The notes under the pieces were generated by a model. It was not told where the DNA came from. It did not search any database and saw only the letters and a program-made list of their open reading frames with translations. This document shows positions 7,567 through 16,442 of a DNA stretch of 64,000 bases, one piece after another. Numbering within the stretch: position 1 is the stretch's first letter; each line of letters opens with the position of its first letter. Source of the DNA: Parasphingopyxis algicola (GTDB lineage: Bacteria; Pseudomonadota; Alphaproteobacteria; Sphingomonadales; Sphingomonadaceae); contig NZ_CP051131.1 in NCBI RefSeq assembly GCF_013378075.1, forward strand, positions 2,108,001 to 2,172,000. The letters are read 5' to 3'. A program made the position numbers and the translations under genes.

Positions 7567-9129
7567 TCACCCGATATTCCTCTCGCCTTCGGGCCAATAG
7601 GCCTTGCGCAGCTCGCGCTTCAGCACCTTGCCCGAGGGATTGCGCGGCAGCTCGTCGACGAAATCGACCGATTTGGGTACCTTGAACCCCGCGATCCGGT
7701 TGCGCGCAAAGGCGATCAGCCCGGCCTCGTCGATCTCCGCGTCCTTGGCGCGCACGACCAGCGCCTTCACCGCTTCGCCCCATTTCGCGTCCGGCACGCC
7801 GATCACCGCGACATCGGCCACCGCCGGATGGTCGCTCAGCGCATTCTCGACCTCGGCCGGGTAGATATTTTCCGCGCCCGAGACGATCATGTCCTTCACC
7901 CGGTCGAACAGATAGAGATAGCCGTCCGCATCGACATAGGCGGCGTCGCCCGAGCGATACCAGTCGCCGTGAAATGCCTTGGCCGTCGCCTCGGGCAGGT
8001 TGTGATATCCGGCCATGACGAGCGGCGAGCGGACCAGCACCTCGCCGACCTCGCCGGTCGGGAGTTCGTTGCCGTCCTCGTCGGCGATGCGGATCTCGAC
8101 ATCGGGAAAGGGCTTGCCGCACCCCTTCATCCGGTCTGTGCCGGCCGGGTCGTGATCCTCGGGCGGCAGATAGACGACGGTGCCGCTCGTCTCCGTCGCC
8201 CCGTACATCTGGACGAACTGCGCCTCGGGGAACTTCGCCATCGAGCGTTTGAGGATATCGAGCGGAATCGGCGAGGCGCCGTAGAGCAGCTCGCGCATCG
8301 AGGGAAAGGTCTTGCCCTGGGCATCGGAGTGGCCGAGGATCATGTTGAGGACGGCGGGCACGGCGAACATCTTGGTGATGCCGTGGGTTTCGACCGCCGC
8401 GATCAGGTCCGCGATGTCGGGCTGCCGGAGCAGCACCATCGAGGATTTGCCGCGCAGCCCCTGCATCGTCCAGGCCGACCCGCCGATATGGAATTGCGGC
8501 ATCGCGACGAGGCTGACATCGCTCTCGTCCCATTGCGCCCAGTCCTCGCCGGTCTTGTCGCCCTGGGTCAGCGAGGCGCGCAAGCTGCCATGGGTCAGCA
8601 GCGCGCCCTTGGGATGGCCGGTGGTGCCGCTCGTATAGAGCTGCAGCGCGACCGTATCGTCGCGAAGGTCGCCGACTTCTTCGTCCGGCTCGCACACCGC
8701 GATTCCGTCCTCGAAGCGCGGCGACCCGTCATGGTCGCCGTCGGTGAGCACCACCCGGCCGATCCCGGCCTCGGCGACCGCCGCCTCGACGGTTTCGAGC
8801 CGCGTCGCTTCGGTGACGAGCAAATCGATCCTGGCATCGCGCAGGATGAAGGCGATCTCGCGCGCCACCAGCCGCCAGTTGATCGCGACGGTGACCGCGC
8901 CGATCCGCTGGGCGGCCTGCATCAGCACGACATAGTCGAGGCTGTTCATGCCGAGATAGCCGACCCGGTCGCCCTCGCCGATGCCCGACGCGCGGAGCCA
9001 GGCGACGCAGCGCAGGATGCGGTCGTAGAGCTCATAATAGGTCAGCCGCCGCTCGCCGTCGACGATCGCCAGATGATCGGGCAGCGTAGCGGCGGCGCGT
9101 TCGGTCAGGCCGGAAACGAAATCGGTCAT
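7567..9129 (-). CDS. AMP-dependent acyl-CoA synthetase/ligase
   Basis: An ANL-superfamily ligase (520 aa) that adenylates a carboxylic acid with ATP and transfers it to CoA. Motifs in order: P-loop LYTSGTTGHPKG (about residues 165-176), YGATETSG, the hinge segment with RSGDAAYVDADGYLYLFDRVKD, and the C-terminal NPSGKVLKRELRK carrying the catalytic lysine. The start is set at 9129 (MTDFVSGLTERAA) because the frame continuing upstream encodes a non-homologous leader and reaches into the divergent promoter of the sulfatase gene. It is probably the first gene of the minus-strand set running down to 3657. The substrate is unknown. Confidence 0.9.
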   Translation of the reverse strand: MTDFVSGLTERAAATLPDHLAIVDGERRLTYYELYDRILRCVAWLRASGIGEGDRVGYLGMNSLDYVVLMQAAQRIGAVTVAINWRLVAREIAFILRDARIDLLVTEATRLETVEAAVAEAGIGRVVLTDGDHDGSPRFEDGIAVCEPDEEVGDLRDDTVALQLYTSGTTGHPKGALLTHGSLRASLTQGDKTGEDWAQWDESDVSLVAMPQFHIGGSAWTMQGLRGKSSMVLLRQPDIADLIAAVETHGITKMFAVPAVLNMILGHSDAQGKTFPSMRELLYGASPIPLDILKRSMAKFPEAQFVQMYGATETSGTVVYLPPEDHDPAGTDRMKGCGKPFPDVEIRIADEDGNELPTGEVGEVLVRSPLVMAGYHNLPEATAKAFHGDWYRSGDAAYVDADGYLYLFDRVKDMIVSGAENIYPAEVENALSDHPAVADVAVIGVPDAKWGEAVKALVVRAKDAEIDEAGLIAFARNRIAGFKVPKSVDFVDELPRNPSGKVLKRELRKAYWPEGERNIG

Positions 9130-9254
9130 GCTTGTCCCGCAACTCCTCCATCCTCTGGCTAACCCAGCCGGCGGCAAACCGGTATCCGCCAAAATGTTAG
9201 TTGCCGCGGCGGTACACCGAGGCGCACCCTGCCGGACGGCGAGGGAGAGCTAAC

Positions 9255-10958
9255 ATGCATCTTTTAAAACCGGTTATCGCGGCGCTGTTGCCCTGCCTGT
9301 TGCTGCTCGCCGCCTGCGCCCCGCGGGCCGGCGCGCAGGAACAGGCGGCCGAACGCCCCAATATCCTGATCATCCTGGCCGACGATCTCGCCTATTCCGA
9401 TATCGCGCCCTATGGCGGCGAGATCGACACGCCGAACCTCAGCCGGCTGGCCGATAACGGCATCACCTTCAGCTATTTCCATACCTCGCCGATGTGCTCG
9501 CCGTCGCGCGCGATGCTGCTGACGGGCGTCGCCCAGCATCGTACCGGCTATGGCTCGATGGCCGAATTCCTGTCCGAGAACCAGCGCGGCCAGCCTGGCT
9601 ATGAGGGCTATCTGAACGACCGCGTCGTGACCCTTGCCGAGATCCTGCGCGAAGAGGGCTATGCGACCTATATGACCGGCAAATGGCATCTGGGCGGCGA
9701 GAGCAATCCCGCCCAGCGCGGCTTCGATCGCAGCTTCACGCTGGTCCAGGGGGCGGGCAGCCATTTCGACGATAGCGGCTATGCCGATTTCATGCCGACC
9801 GTCACCTATCTGCGCGACGGGGCGCCGGCCGACCTGCCCGAGGATTTCTATTCGAGCGATTTCTACACCGACGAGATGATCCGCTATATCGACGAGGGGC
9901 GCGAGGCCGACGCGCCCTTTTTCGGCTATCTTTCCTTCACCGCGCCGCACTGGCCGCTCCATGCCCCGGCCGAGACGATCGCCAAATATGAAGACCGCTA
10001 TCTGGAAGGCTGGGAGGCGCTGCGCAGCAACCGGTTCGCGGCTCTGCAACGGATCGGCATGGTGCCGCCCGACGCGGTGCTGGCGCCCAGCCTCGATTCG
10101 GTGCCCGACTGGGATTCGCTGACGCCCGAACAGCAGCGCTATCAGGCGCGGCTGATGGCGGTTTACGCGGCGATGGTCGACCGGCTCGACCAGAATATCG
10201 GCCGCATCCTCGACCATCTGGAGCGGACGGGCGAACTCGACAATACGATCATCATCTTCACCTCGGACAACGGCCCCGAAGCGATCGACTTCACGACCGA
10301 TCCGATCTTCCCGCCGGCGACCGACTGGGTCGCGGAGAATTTCGACAACAGCCTGGAAAGCCTGGGGAGCGCCGAATCCTATCCCTTTTACGGCCGCCCC
10401 TGGGCGCAGGCCGGCGCGGCCGGGCACCGCTATTACAAGACGTTCGTCGCACAGGGCGGGATCCATTCACCGCTGATCATTTCCTGGCCCGGCCGGATCG
10501 ACAGCGGCGGGCGGACGCGTGCCTTTGCGACGCTTGTCGACATCGCACCGACCCTGCTCGACATGGCGGGCGTGGCCCGGCCCGGGCCCCGCTTCGCCGG
10601 GCGGCTTATCGAGACGATGACGGGCCGCTCGATGCTGCCCTATCTGACCGGCGAGGCAGAAGGCATCTATCCCGAATGGGACGGCCAGGGGTTCGAGCTG
10701 TTCGGCAACGAGGCCTTTATCGCGGGCGACTGGAAGATCATGCGGCTGCGCGCGCCGGCCGGGAGCGGCGAATGGGCGCTCTACAATCTCGCGCGCGATC
10801 CCAACGAACTGACCGATCTTTCGGCGGCCGAACCCGAAATCTTCGCGCGGCTGATGGAGCGCCACCAGGCCTATCTCCGCGACAATGGCGTGATCCTCCC
10901 GCCCGACGATTTCAACATGTTCGCCGCGGCGGGCGCGGACGGAGAAGATGGGCATTAG
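9255..10958 (+). CDS. Lipoprotein sulfatase (formylglycine-dependent, type I)
   Basis: A type I sulfatase of 567 aa that hydrolyses a sulfate ester. The N-terminus MHLLKPVIAALLPCLLLLAAC is a lipoprotein signal with Cys21 as lipidation site, so it acts in the periplasm or at the cell surface. The metal-binding segment NILIILADDLAYSD is followed by the formylglycine signature C-S-P-S-R (Cys81) and the second signature MTGKWHLGG. GTEN-like and DNG segments (FTSDNGPEAID) complete the active site. The start at 9255 is chosen for the signal peptide and the GGGAGAG site. It is convergent with a TonB receptor, suggesting uptake of the desulfated product. A formylglycine-generating enzyme is needed but not in the window. 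Confidence 0.93.
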   Translation: MHLLKPVIAALLPCLLLLAACAPRAGAQEQAAERPNILIILADDLAYSDIAPYGGEIDTPNLSRLADNGITFSYFHTSPMCSPSRAMLLTGVAQHRTGYGSMAEFLSENQRGQPGYEGYLNDRVVTLAEILREEGYATYMTGKWHLGGESNPAQRGFDRSFTLVQGAGSHFDDSGYADFMPTVTYLRDGAPADLPEDFYSSDFYTDEMIRYIDEGREADAPFFGYLSFTAPHWPLHAPAETIAKYEDRYLEGWEALRSNRFAALQRIGMVPPDAVLAPSLDSVPDWDSLTPEQQRYQARLMAVYAAMVDRLDQNIGRILDHLERTGELDNTIIIFTSDNGPEAIDFTTDPIFPPATDWVAENFDNSLESLGSAESYPFYGRPWAQAGAAGHRYYKTFVAQGGIHSPLIISWPGRIDSGGRTRAFATLVDIAPTLLDMAGVARPGPRFAGRLIETMTGRSMLPYLTGEAEGIYPEWDGQGFELFGNEAFIAGDWKIMRLRAPAGSGEWALYNLARDPNELTDLSAAEPEIFARLMERHQAYLRDNGVILPPDDFNMFAAAGADGEDGH

Positions 10959-11047
10959 GGTGTGACGGCGCCGGAGTGGGCGGGGAGAGGTCTCGGAATT
11001 TTTCTGCGTCGGAGAAAATCAGCGCGACCCATATAGGAGCTGTTGCC

Positions 11048-11081
11048 CCGGACTTGCCTGCAGTAGCGCAGGCAAGTCCGG
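11048..11081. repeat. Perfect hairpin (14-bp arms, 6-nt loop)
   Basis: Arms CCGGACTTGCCTGC and GCAGGCAAGTCCGG surround the loop AGTAGC. It lies 90 bp after the sulfatase stop and has no U-tract, so it is not a classical terminator. Confidence 0.7.
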
Positions 11082-11107
11082 CATGACGGTTGTTGGATGG
11101 GATTCTT

Positions 11108-11291
11108 TTTGTCAGAATTTTCCCTAACGGGAAAATCGCCGCACCGGCCCGCACCCCCTCCCGGCCTCCCATTCAGTGCATCCTAGTGGGAGGCCGGGAG
11201 GGGGGCGGGCCGGTGCGGCGCCTGAGCGTTAGCGAAGGTCTGACCAAAGAAACCCGGTGCGGCGACGTTGCGTCAGCAACGTTCTGACAAA
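11108..11291. repeat. Composite palindrome, family R3, copy b, with an extra right-end unit
   Basis: Left end TTTGTCAGA, then hairpin ATTTTCCC-taac-GGGAAAAT (11117-11136), then the conserved central hairpin (11137-11220), then an imperfect right hairpin and TCTGACCAAA. A second right end follows: GGTGCGGCG, hairpin ACGTTGC-gtca-GCAACGT (11265-11282) and TCTGACAAA. That hairpin has the same arms as the left hairpin of copy a. Confidence 0.88.
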
Positions 11292-11306
11292 CCAAAACCT
11301 TTCCCG

Positions 11307-13616
11307 CTAGAAGCGGAATCCGACTTCCGCGCCGAACTGCTGCGGCGGGCGCGTGCCCGAAAAGGCGAACAGCCCGGCCACCGGCAAGGTCGAACTCAGC
11401 CCGCGATCGTCGAGCAGGTTGCGGCCGAACACGGTGAAGCGAACCTCGCCGCCGCCCGCCAGGTTGAGCGTGTAGCTGAGGCTGGCGTCCCAGATCGTGC
11501 GGTCGTCCGACTCGCAGCGCGGATCGTTGGTCACCGCGCCGAGCACGGCCGGCTGGGCCGCGACGATGCAGGTCGTATATTCGTCGATGTACCGGAAGGT
11601 CGTCGAGAAATCGATTTCGCCGCTGTCGCCGACTGCGCGGTTGTAATCCATGCCGACCGACCAGCTGATCGGCGGGGCGCGCCTGAGGTCGAGCGTCGAC
11701 ACATCGTCGGGGACGAGATCGCCGTTCACGTCGCGGAAGAAGCTGTCATATTCCGCATCGATGATCGAAAGCGATCCGCGAAAGGCGAGATCGTCCGACG
11801 GCAAGGCGATGATTTCCGCCTCGAACCCGGAAATACGGGCGGACGCGGCATTCTCGACGATCGTTTCCTGCGGGTTGAGCGCCGCGAACTGCGCCGGGGT
11901 CGCTCTGACCACCTCTTCCTGCTTGTTGTTATATTCGGTGTGGTAGATCGCGATATTGGTCCGGAGGCGCCGGTCGAGCCAGTCGGCCTTGAAACCGAAT
12001 TCATAGGCATCGACGGTTTCGGGCTGGTACGGCCCGAGCGAACTCGGCGTCGCCGCGCGGCCGTTGAAGCCGCCCGAACGGAAACCGGTCGAATAAGAGA
12101 GGTAGACCAGGCGATCGGGATCGATCTGATAGTCGATGCTCGCGCGCCAGGTGAACTCGTCGAACGTGTCGCTGCCCGAACAGTCGGCCAGCGAGATGAC
12201 CGGAATGAAGGTCGGGCAAGACCCGTCGGCGGTGAAGCCGAAATTGGTGACGAGCGACTTCTGATCCTCGGTATAGCGGCCGCCCAGGTTGATCGTCACA
12301 TCGTCGACCGGGCTGATCCGCACGTCGCCGAAGATCGCATAGGATTCCGATTCCCCGGTCGTCCGCTGGGTCAGGACCGCCGGCACGAAGCCGAGATTCG
12401 TGGTCTGGGCGAGCGTATACTCGCTCTCGAAATAATAGCCGCCGACCAGCGCGTTGAGCCAGGGCGTGACGTCCCCCTGGATGCGCAGTTCCTGGCTGAA
12501 CTGCTCATATTCCTGGTTGCGCAGCGTATCGAAGAAATCGATCGACGAGGCGTCGAAATCCTGCCGCACGCTCTCTTCGTTGCGCCGCCAGCCGGTGACC
12601 GAGACGAGCTCGAAATTGCCGATATCGATCGTCACCTCGCCGGTGATCGAATCCGTATCGTTGGTGACCGGCGTGTCGATATTCTGGAAGATCGTGTAGA
12701 AACCGTCACCGCCCAGATTGAAGCGGTTGCACTCCTGGTCGGGAATGCCGAAGGCGCGGACCAGGCCGACTCCGGGCACCGGCACCTGGAGGCAGATCAG
12801 GTCGGCATCGTTCGACACCGAGGCGATCGCGGTCTCGCCATCCTCTTCGGTATGATCGAAGGTGATCAGCGCCTCGATCCCCTCGGCGGGCTCGATCAGC
12901 GCCGAGACGCCGGCGGTCCAGACCTCGTAGGCGCCCTGCGTCTCGTTGGTGGTGACGTTGTTCAGATAGCCGCCTGTATCGTCGTAAAGGAAGAAGGCGC
13001 GCAGCGAGAGCACGTCGCCGATGCGCGGCGTGTCGACCGCGAAGCGGCCGCGCCATGTGTCGAACTCGGCCCAGCCGAGCGATCCTTCCACGCCGAACTC
13101 GCCGGTCGGCCGCCGCCGCCGGACGTTGATCACCCCCGCGATCGTGTTGCGGCCGAACAGCGTGCCCTGCGGCCCGCGCAGCACCTCGATCGATTCCAGG
13201 TTGAACGCATCGAGCAGCTGGCCCGTATTGGTGCCGATGAAGACGCCGTCGACGACCACGCCGACCGCGGGATCGAAGCTCTTCTCGATATCCTCGAAGG
13301 AAATGCCGCGGATCGAGATCGCCGCGGCGCTCGGCCCGGCATTGACCGGATCGACGACGAGGCCCGGCACGCGGCCGGCGATATCGCGGATGTCGTCGAT
13401 CGACGCGTCCTGCAGCGCCTCGGCATCGAGCGCGGTGACGGCGAGCGGGACCGACTGGATCGAATCCTCGCGCCGCTGCGCGGTTACGATGATCGTCCGA
13501 AACCCGCCTTCCTGCTCATTCGCTCCGGCCGCGGTCTGCGCCGCGGCGGGTGCGGCGGCGAGCGCCATCCCCAGAACTGCGGCTGCCGACCCGGCGAGAA
13601 GAGATCCTTTAATCAT
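11307..13616 (-). CDS. TonB-dependent outer-membrane receptor
   Basis: A TonB-dependent transporter of about 769 aa for active uptake across the outer membrane. It has a Sec signal (MIKGSLLAGSAAAVLGMALA ending AAAPAAAQ), a TonB-box-like TIIVTAQRR, a plug domain with the RGPQGTLFGRN motif, a 22-strand barrel and a terminal aromatic residue (GFRF). The start at 13616 is preferred to an ATG 6 bp upstream because the GGAGG site is 8 nt away. Sphingomonads use many such receptors for aromatic and lipid-like substrates. It faces the lipoprotein sulfatase gene and is divergent from the molybdopterin oxidoreductase gene, where the TGACAGTCGC motif lies. Confidence 0.93.
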   Translation of the reverse strand: MIKGSLLAGSAAAVLGMALAAAPAAAQTAAGANEQEGGFRTIIVTAQRREDSIQSVPLAVTALDAEALQDASIDDIRDIAGRVPGLVVDPVNAGPSAAAISIRGISFEDIEKSFDPAVGVVVDGVFIGTNTGQLLDAFNLESIEVLRGPQGTLFGRNTIAGVINVRRRRPTGEFGVEGSLGWAEFDTWRGRFAVDTPRIGDVLSLRAFFLYDDTGGYLNNVTTNETQGAYEVWTAGVSALIEPAEGIEALITFDHTEEDGETAIASVSNDADLICLQVPVPGVGLVRAFGIPDQECNRFNLGGDGFYTIFQNIDTPVTNDTDSITGEVTIDIGNFELVSVTGWRRNEESVRQDFDASSIDFFDTLRNQEYEQFSQELRIQGDVTPWLNALVGGYYFESEYTLAQTTNLGFVPAVLTQRTTGESESYAIFGDVRISPVDDVTINLGGRYTEDQKSLVTNFGFTADGSCPTFIPVISLADCSGSDTFDEFTWRASIDYQIDPDRLVYLSYSTGFRSGGFNGRAATPSSLGPYQPETVDAYEFGFKADWLDRRLRTNIAIYHTEYNNKQEEVVRATPAQFAALNPQETIVENAASARISGFEAEIIALPSDDLAFRGSLSIIDAEYDSFFRDVNGDLVPDDVSTLDLRRAPPISWSVGMDYNRAVGDSGEIDFSTTFRYIDEYTTCIVAAQPAVLGAVTNDPRCESDDRTIWDASLSYTLNLAGGGEVRFTVFGRNLLDDRGLSSTLPVAGLFAFSGTRPPQQFGAEVGFRF

Positions 13617-13721
13617 GTGCATGTCCTCCCAAAACAGCATCAGATCGATGCGGCCCGTCTTGCGATGCGGGCCTTTGATGCTGTTGTCCGCCCGTGCGCC
13701 GTTCCACTCAACCGCCAAAAG

Positions 13722-13731
13722 TGACAGTCGC
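13722..13731 (+). promoter_or_regulatory. Candidate operator/promoter motif, site B (TGACAGTCGC)
   Basis: In the divergent spacer between the TonB receptor (13616) and the molybdopterin oxidoreductase (13783), within CCAAAAGTGACAGTCGCCCG. It shares ten bases with site A; site C at 30112 differs by one. A possible -10-like GCTAGCTT follows about 20 bp on. Confidence 0.42.
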
Positions 13732-13782
13732 CCGACGTAGGGGAAACGCTAGCTTGGGCGCTTATTATGGGGAGACAGCGCC

Positions 13783-15909
13783 ATGACCGTTCACACCCAT
13801 CGCAGCTTCTGCCGCTTCTGCCACGCGAATTGCGCGATGCTCGTCGATGTCGAGGACGGCAAGGTGGCGAGCGTGCGCGGCGATCCCGAAGATCCGATGT
13901 TCGGCGGCTATACCTGTATCAAGGGCCGCCAGCTTCCCGACGCGCACAACCTGCCGGACCGTATCACGCAGAGCCTGGTCCGCCGCGATAACGGCGAATT
14001 CGCGCCCGTCGCGATGACCGATGCGCTCGACGAGGCGGGGGCACTGCTGAAAACGATTATCGAAGAGCATGGCCCGCATGCCGTCGCCATCTATTGCGGC
14101 ACTTACGCGTTCCAGAACAGCGCGGGCGTCGGCGCGGCGATGGCGTTCGGGCAGGGGCTCGGCACGCGCAACTATTATACGAGCGTCACGCTCGACCAGC
14201 CGGCCAAGGTCTACACGACCGCCCGCTACGGTCAGTGGATGGGCGGGCTCAACACATTCTCGGACGCCGATGTCGCGCTGTTCGTCGGCAACAATCCGAT
14301 CGTCTCGCATTATGCGCCGCCGGGCGGACTGCCGCCCTTCTCGCCCTCGCGCCGGCTGCGCGATGCCAAGGAGAAAGGCCTCGAGCTGATCGTCGCCGAT
14401 CCGCGCGAAAGCGATGTGGCGGGGCTCGCCGATATCTATCTGCCCGTGCGCCCGGGCGAGGACCCAGCGCTGCTGGCCGGGATGATCCATGTGATCCTCG
14501 AAGAGGAACTGTACGACCGCAATTTCGTCGCCGCCCATGTCGACGGCCTGGACGAACTGCGCGACGCGGTCGCCGGTTTCACGCCGGACGCCGCGGCCGA
14601 ACGCGCGGGCGTCGATGCGGACGGAATCGTCGCCGCGGCGCGCATGTTCGCCGGCGGCTCGAAGGGCTGCGCGGTCACCGGCACGGGCCCGGAAATGGCG
14701 GGCAACGGCGTGCTCACCGAATATCTGGTGACCGCGCTCAATATCCTCTGCGCGCGCTTCTGCCAGGAAGGCGAGAAGAGCGCGATCCCGCGCGTCTTCA
14801 CGCCGCAAACGCCGCGCCGCGCGCAGGTCGGCCCGCCCGTCCCCATGTATGGCGAAGGCTTCCCCCAATCCCGGATCCGCGATCTCGGCATGCTCGGCTT
14901 CGAAATGCCCTGCAACGTCATGGCCGACGAAATCCTGACGCCGGGCGACGGGCAGATCCGCGCGCTCATCTGCATCGGCGGCAATCCCGAAATCGCCTTT
15001 CCCAACCAGGAGAAGGTGGTCGAGGCACTGGACAGCCTCGACCTGCTCGTCGCTATCGATGTCCGTATGGCCGCGACCGCCAAACGCGCCGACATCATCC
15101 TCGCGCCCAAGATGTGCCTTGAGCGGGAGGACATCACCAATCTCTCCGAATGGTGGTACGAAACCCCCTATGCCCGATACACCGAGGCGATGGTCGAGGC
15201 GCCGGGCGACACGCTCGACGAATATGAAATGCTCTGGGAACTGGCCAAGCGGATCGGGACGGAGATGCCGCTTGCGGGCGGCCCCTGCCCGATGGACGAG
15301 CGGCCCGACAAGGAACGCTTTCTCGACCTGATGAGCGCGGGCTGCCTCGTCCCGCCGAGCCAAGTGCGCGCCGACACCGAAGAGGGTCGCGCGGTGATCT
15401 ATGACGATCTCCATCCGGTCGTCGAACCCGGCGATCCCGCCGAGGCGCACAAGTTCGACCTGGCGGCCGCCGACATGCCGGGCGCGCTGACGGATTACGC
15501 CGACGCCTCGCCCGATGCCCAAGGTTTCGATTTCCGCCTCGTCTCGCGGCGCTCGCGCCACCGGTTCAACTCGTCCGGGCACCACCTGCCCAAGCTGCGC
15601 GAAAAGCGGACGACCAACCCGGCCTTCTTCCATCCCGACGATCTGCAGGCGCTTGGCCTTGCCGAGGACGATATCGTCGCGATCAGCTCCCCGCGCGCCA
15701 CGATCTACGGCGTCGCGGCGGCGAGCAACAAGCTCCGGCGGGGCGTCGTCTCCATGGCGCATGCATTCGGCGACGGGGCTGCCGGCAAGGACGATGTCCG
15801 CGAAAAGGGCAATTCGACCAACCGGCTCGTCGACGAGACCGTCGACTATGATCCGCTGACCGGGCACAGCGTCCAGAGCGCCATCCCGGTGCGGATCGCG
15901 GCGGCTTGA
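13783..15909 (+). CDS. Molybdopterin-dependent oxidoreductase (DMSO reductase superfamily)
   Basis: A 708-aa catalytic subunit of the molybdenum bis-MGD family. The N-terminal [4Fe-4S] motif is Cys10-x2-Cys13-x3-Cys17 and Cys45 (GGYTCIKG). The Mo-cofactor domains follow (LFVGNNPIVSHYAPPGG, ICIGGNPEIAFPN). The C-terminal MGD-binding domain is present (SSGHHLPKL, FHPDDLQALGL). No Tat signal is visible, so it is probably cytoplasmic. The motif KRADIILAPKMCLEREDITN is common to formate dehydrogenase-like and uncharacterised members. It could hydroxylate or dehydrogenate a substrate or act on a small acid. A Rieske-type ferredoxin gene lies shortly downstream on the same strand. Confidence 0.9.
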   Translation: MTVHTHRSFCRFCHANCAMLVDVEDGKVASVRGDPEDPMFGGYTCIKGRQLPDAHNLPDRITQSLVRRDNGEFAPVAMTDALDEAGALLKTIIEEHGPHAVAIYCGTYAFQNSAGVGAAMAFGQGLGTRNYYTSVTLDQPAKVYTTARYGQWMGGLNTFSDADVALFVGNNPIVSHYAPPGGLPPFSPSRRLRDAKEKGLELIVADPRESDVAGLADIYLPVRPGEDPALLAGMIHVILEEELYDRNFVAAHVDGLDELRDAVAGFTPDAAAERAGVDADGIVAAARMFAGGSKGCAVTGTGPEMAGNGVLTEYLVTALNILCARFCQEGEKSAIPRVFTPQTPRRAQVGPPVPMYGEGFPQSRIRDLGMLGFEMPCNVMADEILTPGDGQIRALICIGGNPEIAFPNQEKVVEALDSLDLLVAIDVRMAATAKRADIILAPKMCLEREDITNLSEWWYETPYARYTEAMVEAPGDTLDEYEMLWELAKRIGTEMPLAGGPCPMDERPDKERFLDLMSAGCLVPPSQVRADTEEGRAVIYDDLHPVVEPGDPAEAHKFDLAAADMPGALTDYADASPDAQGFDFRLVSRRSRHRFNSSGHHLPKLREKRTTNPAFFHPDDLQALGLAEDDIVAISSPRATIYGVAAASNKLRRGVVSMAHAFGDGAAGKDDVREKGNSTNRLVDETVDYDPLTGHSVQSAIPVRIAAA

Positions 15910-15952
15910 GCTCATCGGTTTGGAATTGAGGCATGCGCTTTTCGGAGAACCG

Positions 15953-16044
15953 CGTCATTGCGAGCATAGCGAAGCAATCCAGGGCCACAGGCGACGTTCT
16001 TCGCGGCTCTGGATTGCCGCGCGCCTTCGGCGCTCGCAATGACG
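15953..16044. repeat. Palindromic repeat, family R1, copy c (inverted orientation)
   Basis: A 92-bp repeat with the CGTCATTGCGAG / CTCGCAATGACG ends, in the opposite orientation to copies a and b: the GCGAAGCAATCCAG arm comes first. It lies between the molybdopterin oxidoreductase and the Rieske gene, in the Rieske leader. Confidence 0.85.
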
Positions 16045-16073
16045 GCGCAGGGAACCCGGACGATCGCCCGCCC

Positions 16074-16442
16074 ATGACGAAAATGAGGGTGGCCGGACCC
16101 ATCGGAACTCCTATGGTCGCCGCCATGGACGAAGGATACCGGCCCGTGACCAACGCCGATCTCGACCCGGGCGCAACCCGCTGCCTCGAACTGGACGGCC
16201 AGCCGATCATCGTCGCGCGCGGCAGGGACGGCGCCTATTACGCGTTCGAACGGCGGTGCAGCCATGCGCATGAGGATCTGGACGGCGGCCGGGTGCGCGG
16301 ATCGAGCTATATCTGCCCGCATCACGGCGCGCGGTTCGACATGGCGACGGGCAAGGCGCTCGGCCCGCCCGCCTCCTTTCCGATCGCCGCCTGGCCGGCG
16401 CGCGAACGCGATGGCCAGGTGGAAATAAGGATCGCCTCATGA
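16074..16442 (+). CDS. Rieske [2Fe-2S] ferredoxin-like protein
   Basis: A small (about 122 aa) soluble Rieske protein, a likely electron carrier for an oxygenase. The cluster motifs are clear: C-S-H (RRCSHAHED) and C-P-H-H (YICPHHGARFD). The fold ends in the usual short beta strand. The start is uncertain: the frame is open from 15933, but the upstream part is translated from repeat R1c and is unlikely to be protein. ATGs at 16074, 16083, 16113 and 16125 are possible and none has a strong ribosome site. The stop overlaps the start of the next SDR (ATGA). It could serve the Rieske oxygenases at 31647 and 32887 or the adjacent molybdoenzyme. Confidence 0.85.
   Translation: MTKMRVAGPIGTPMVAAMDEGYRPVTNADLDPGATRCLELDGQPIIVARGRDGAYYAFERRCSHAHEDLDGGRVRGSSYICPHHGARFDMATGKALGPPASFPIAAWPARERDGQVEIRIAS

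Larger units (their letters stand above)
10959..11306. other. Intergenic region between convergent sulfatase and TonB receptor genes
   Basis: This 348-bp spacer contains no gene. It holds a perfect 14-bp-arm hairpin at 11048-11081 and the long composite palindrome R3b at 11108-11291. Either could terminate both genes. Confidence 0.7.

Noticed and set aside
11268-13724. Plus-strand open frame of 818 codons opposite the TonB receptor.
   Set aside because: Antisense shadow of a high-GC gene; the minus-strand frame has a signal peptide, plug and barrel motifs.
13765-15915. Minus-strand open frame of 716 codons opposite the molybdopterin enzyme.
   Set aside because: The plus-strand frame has iron-sulfur cysteines and cofactor domains; the minus frame has no recognisable motif.
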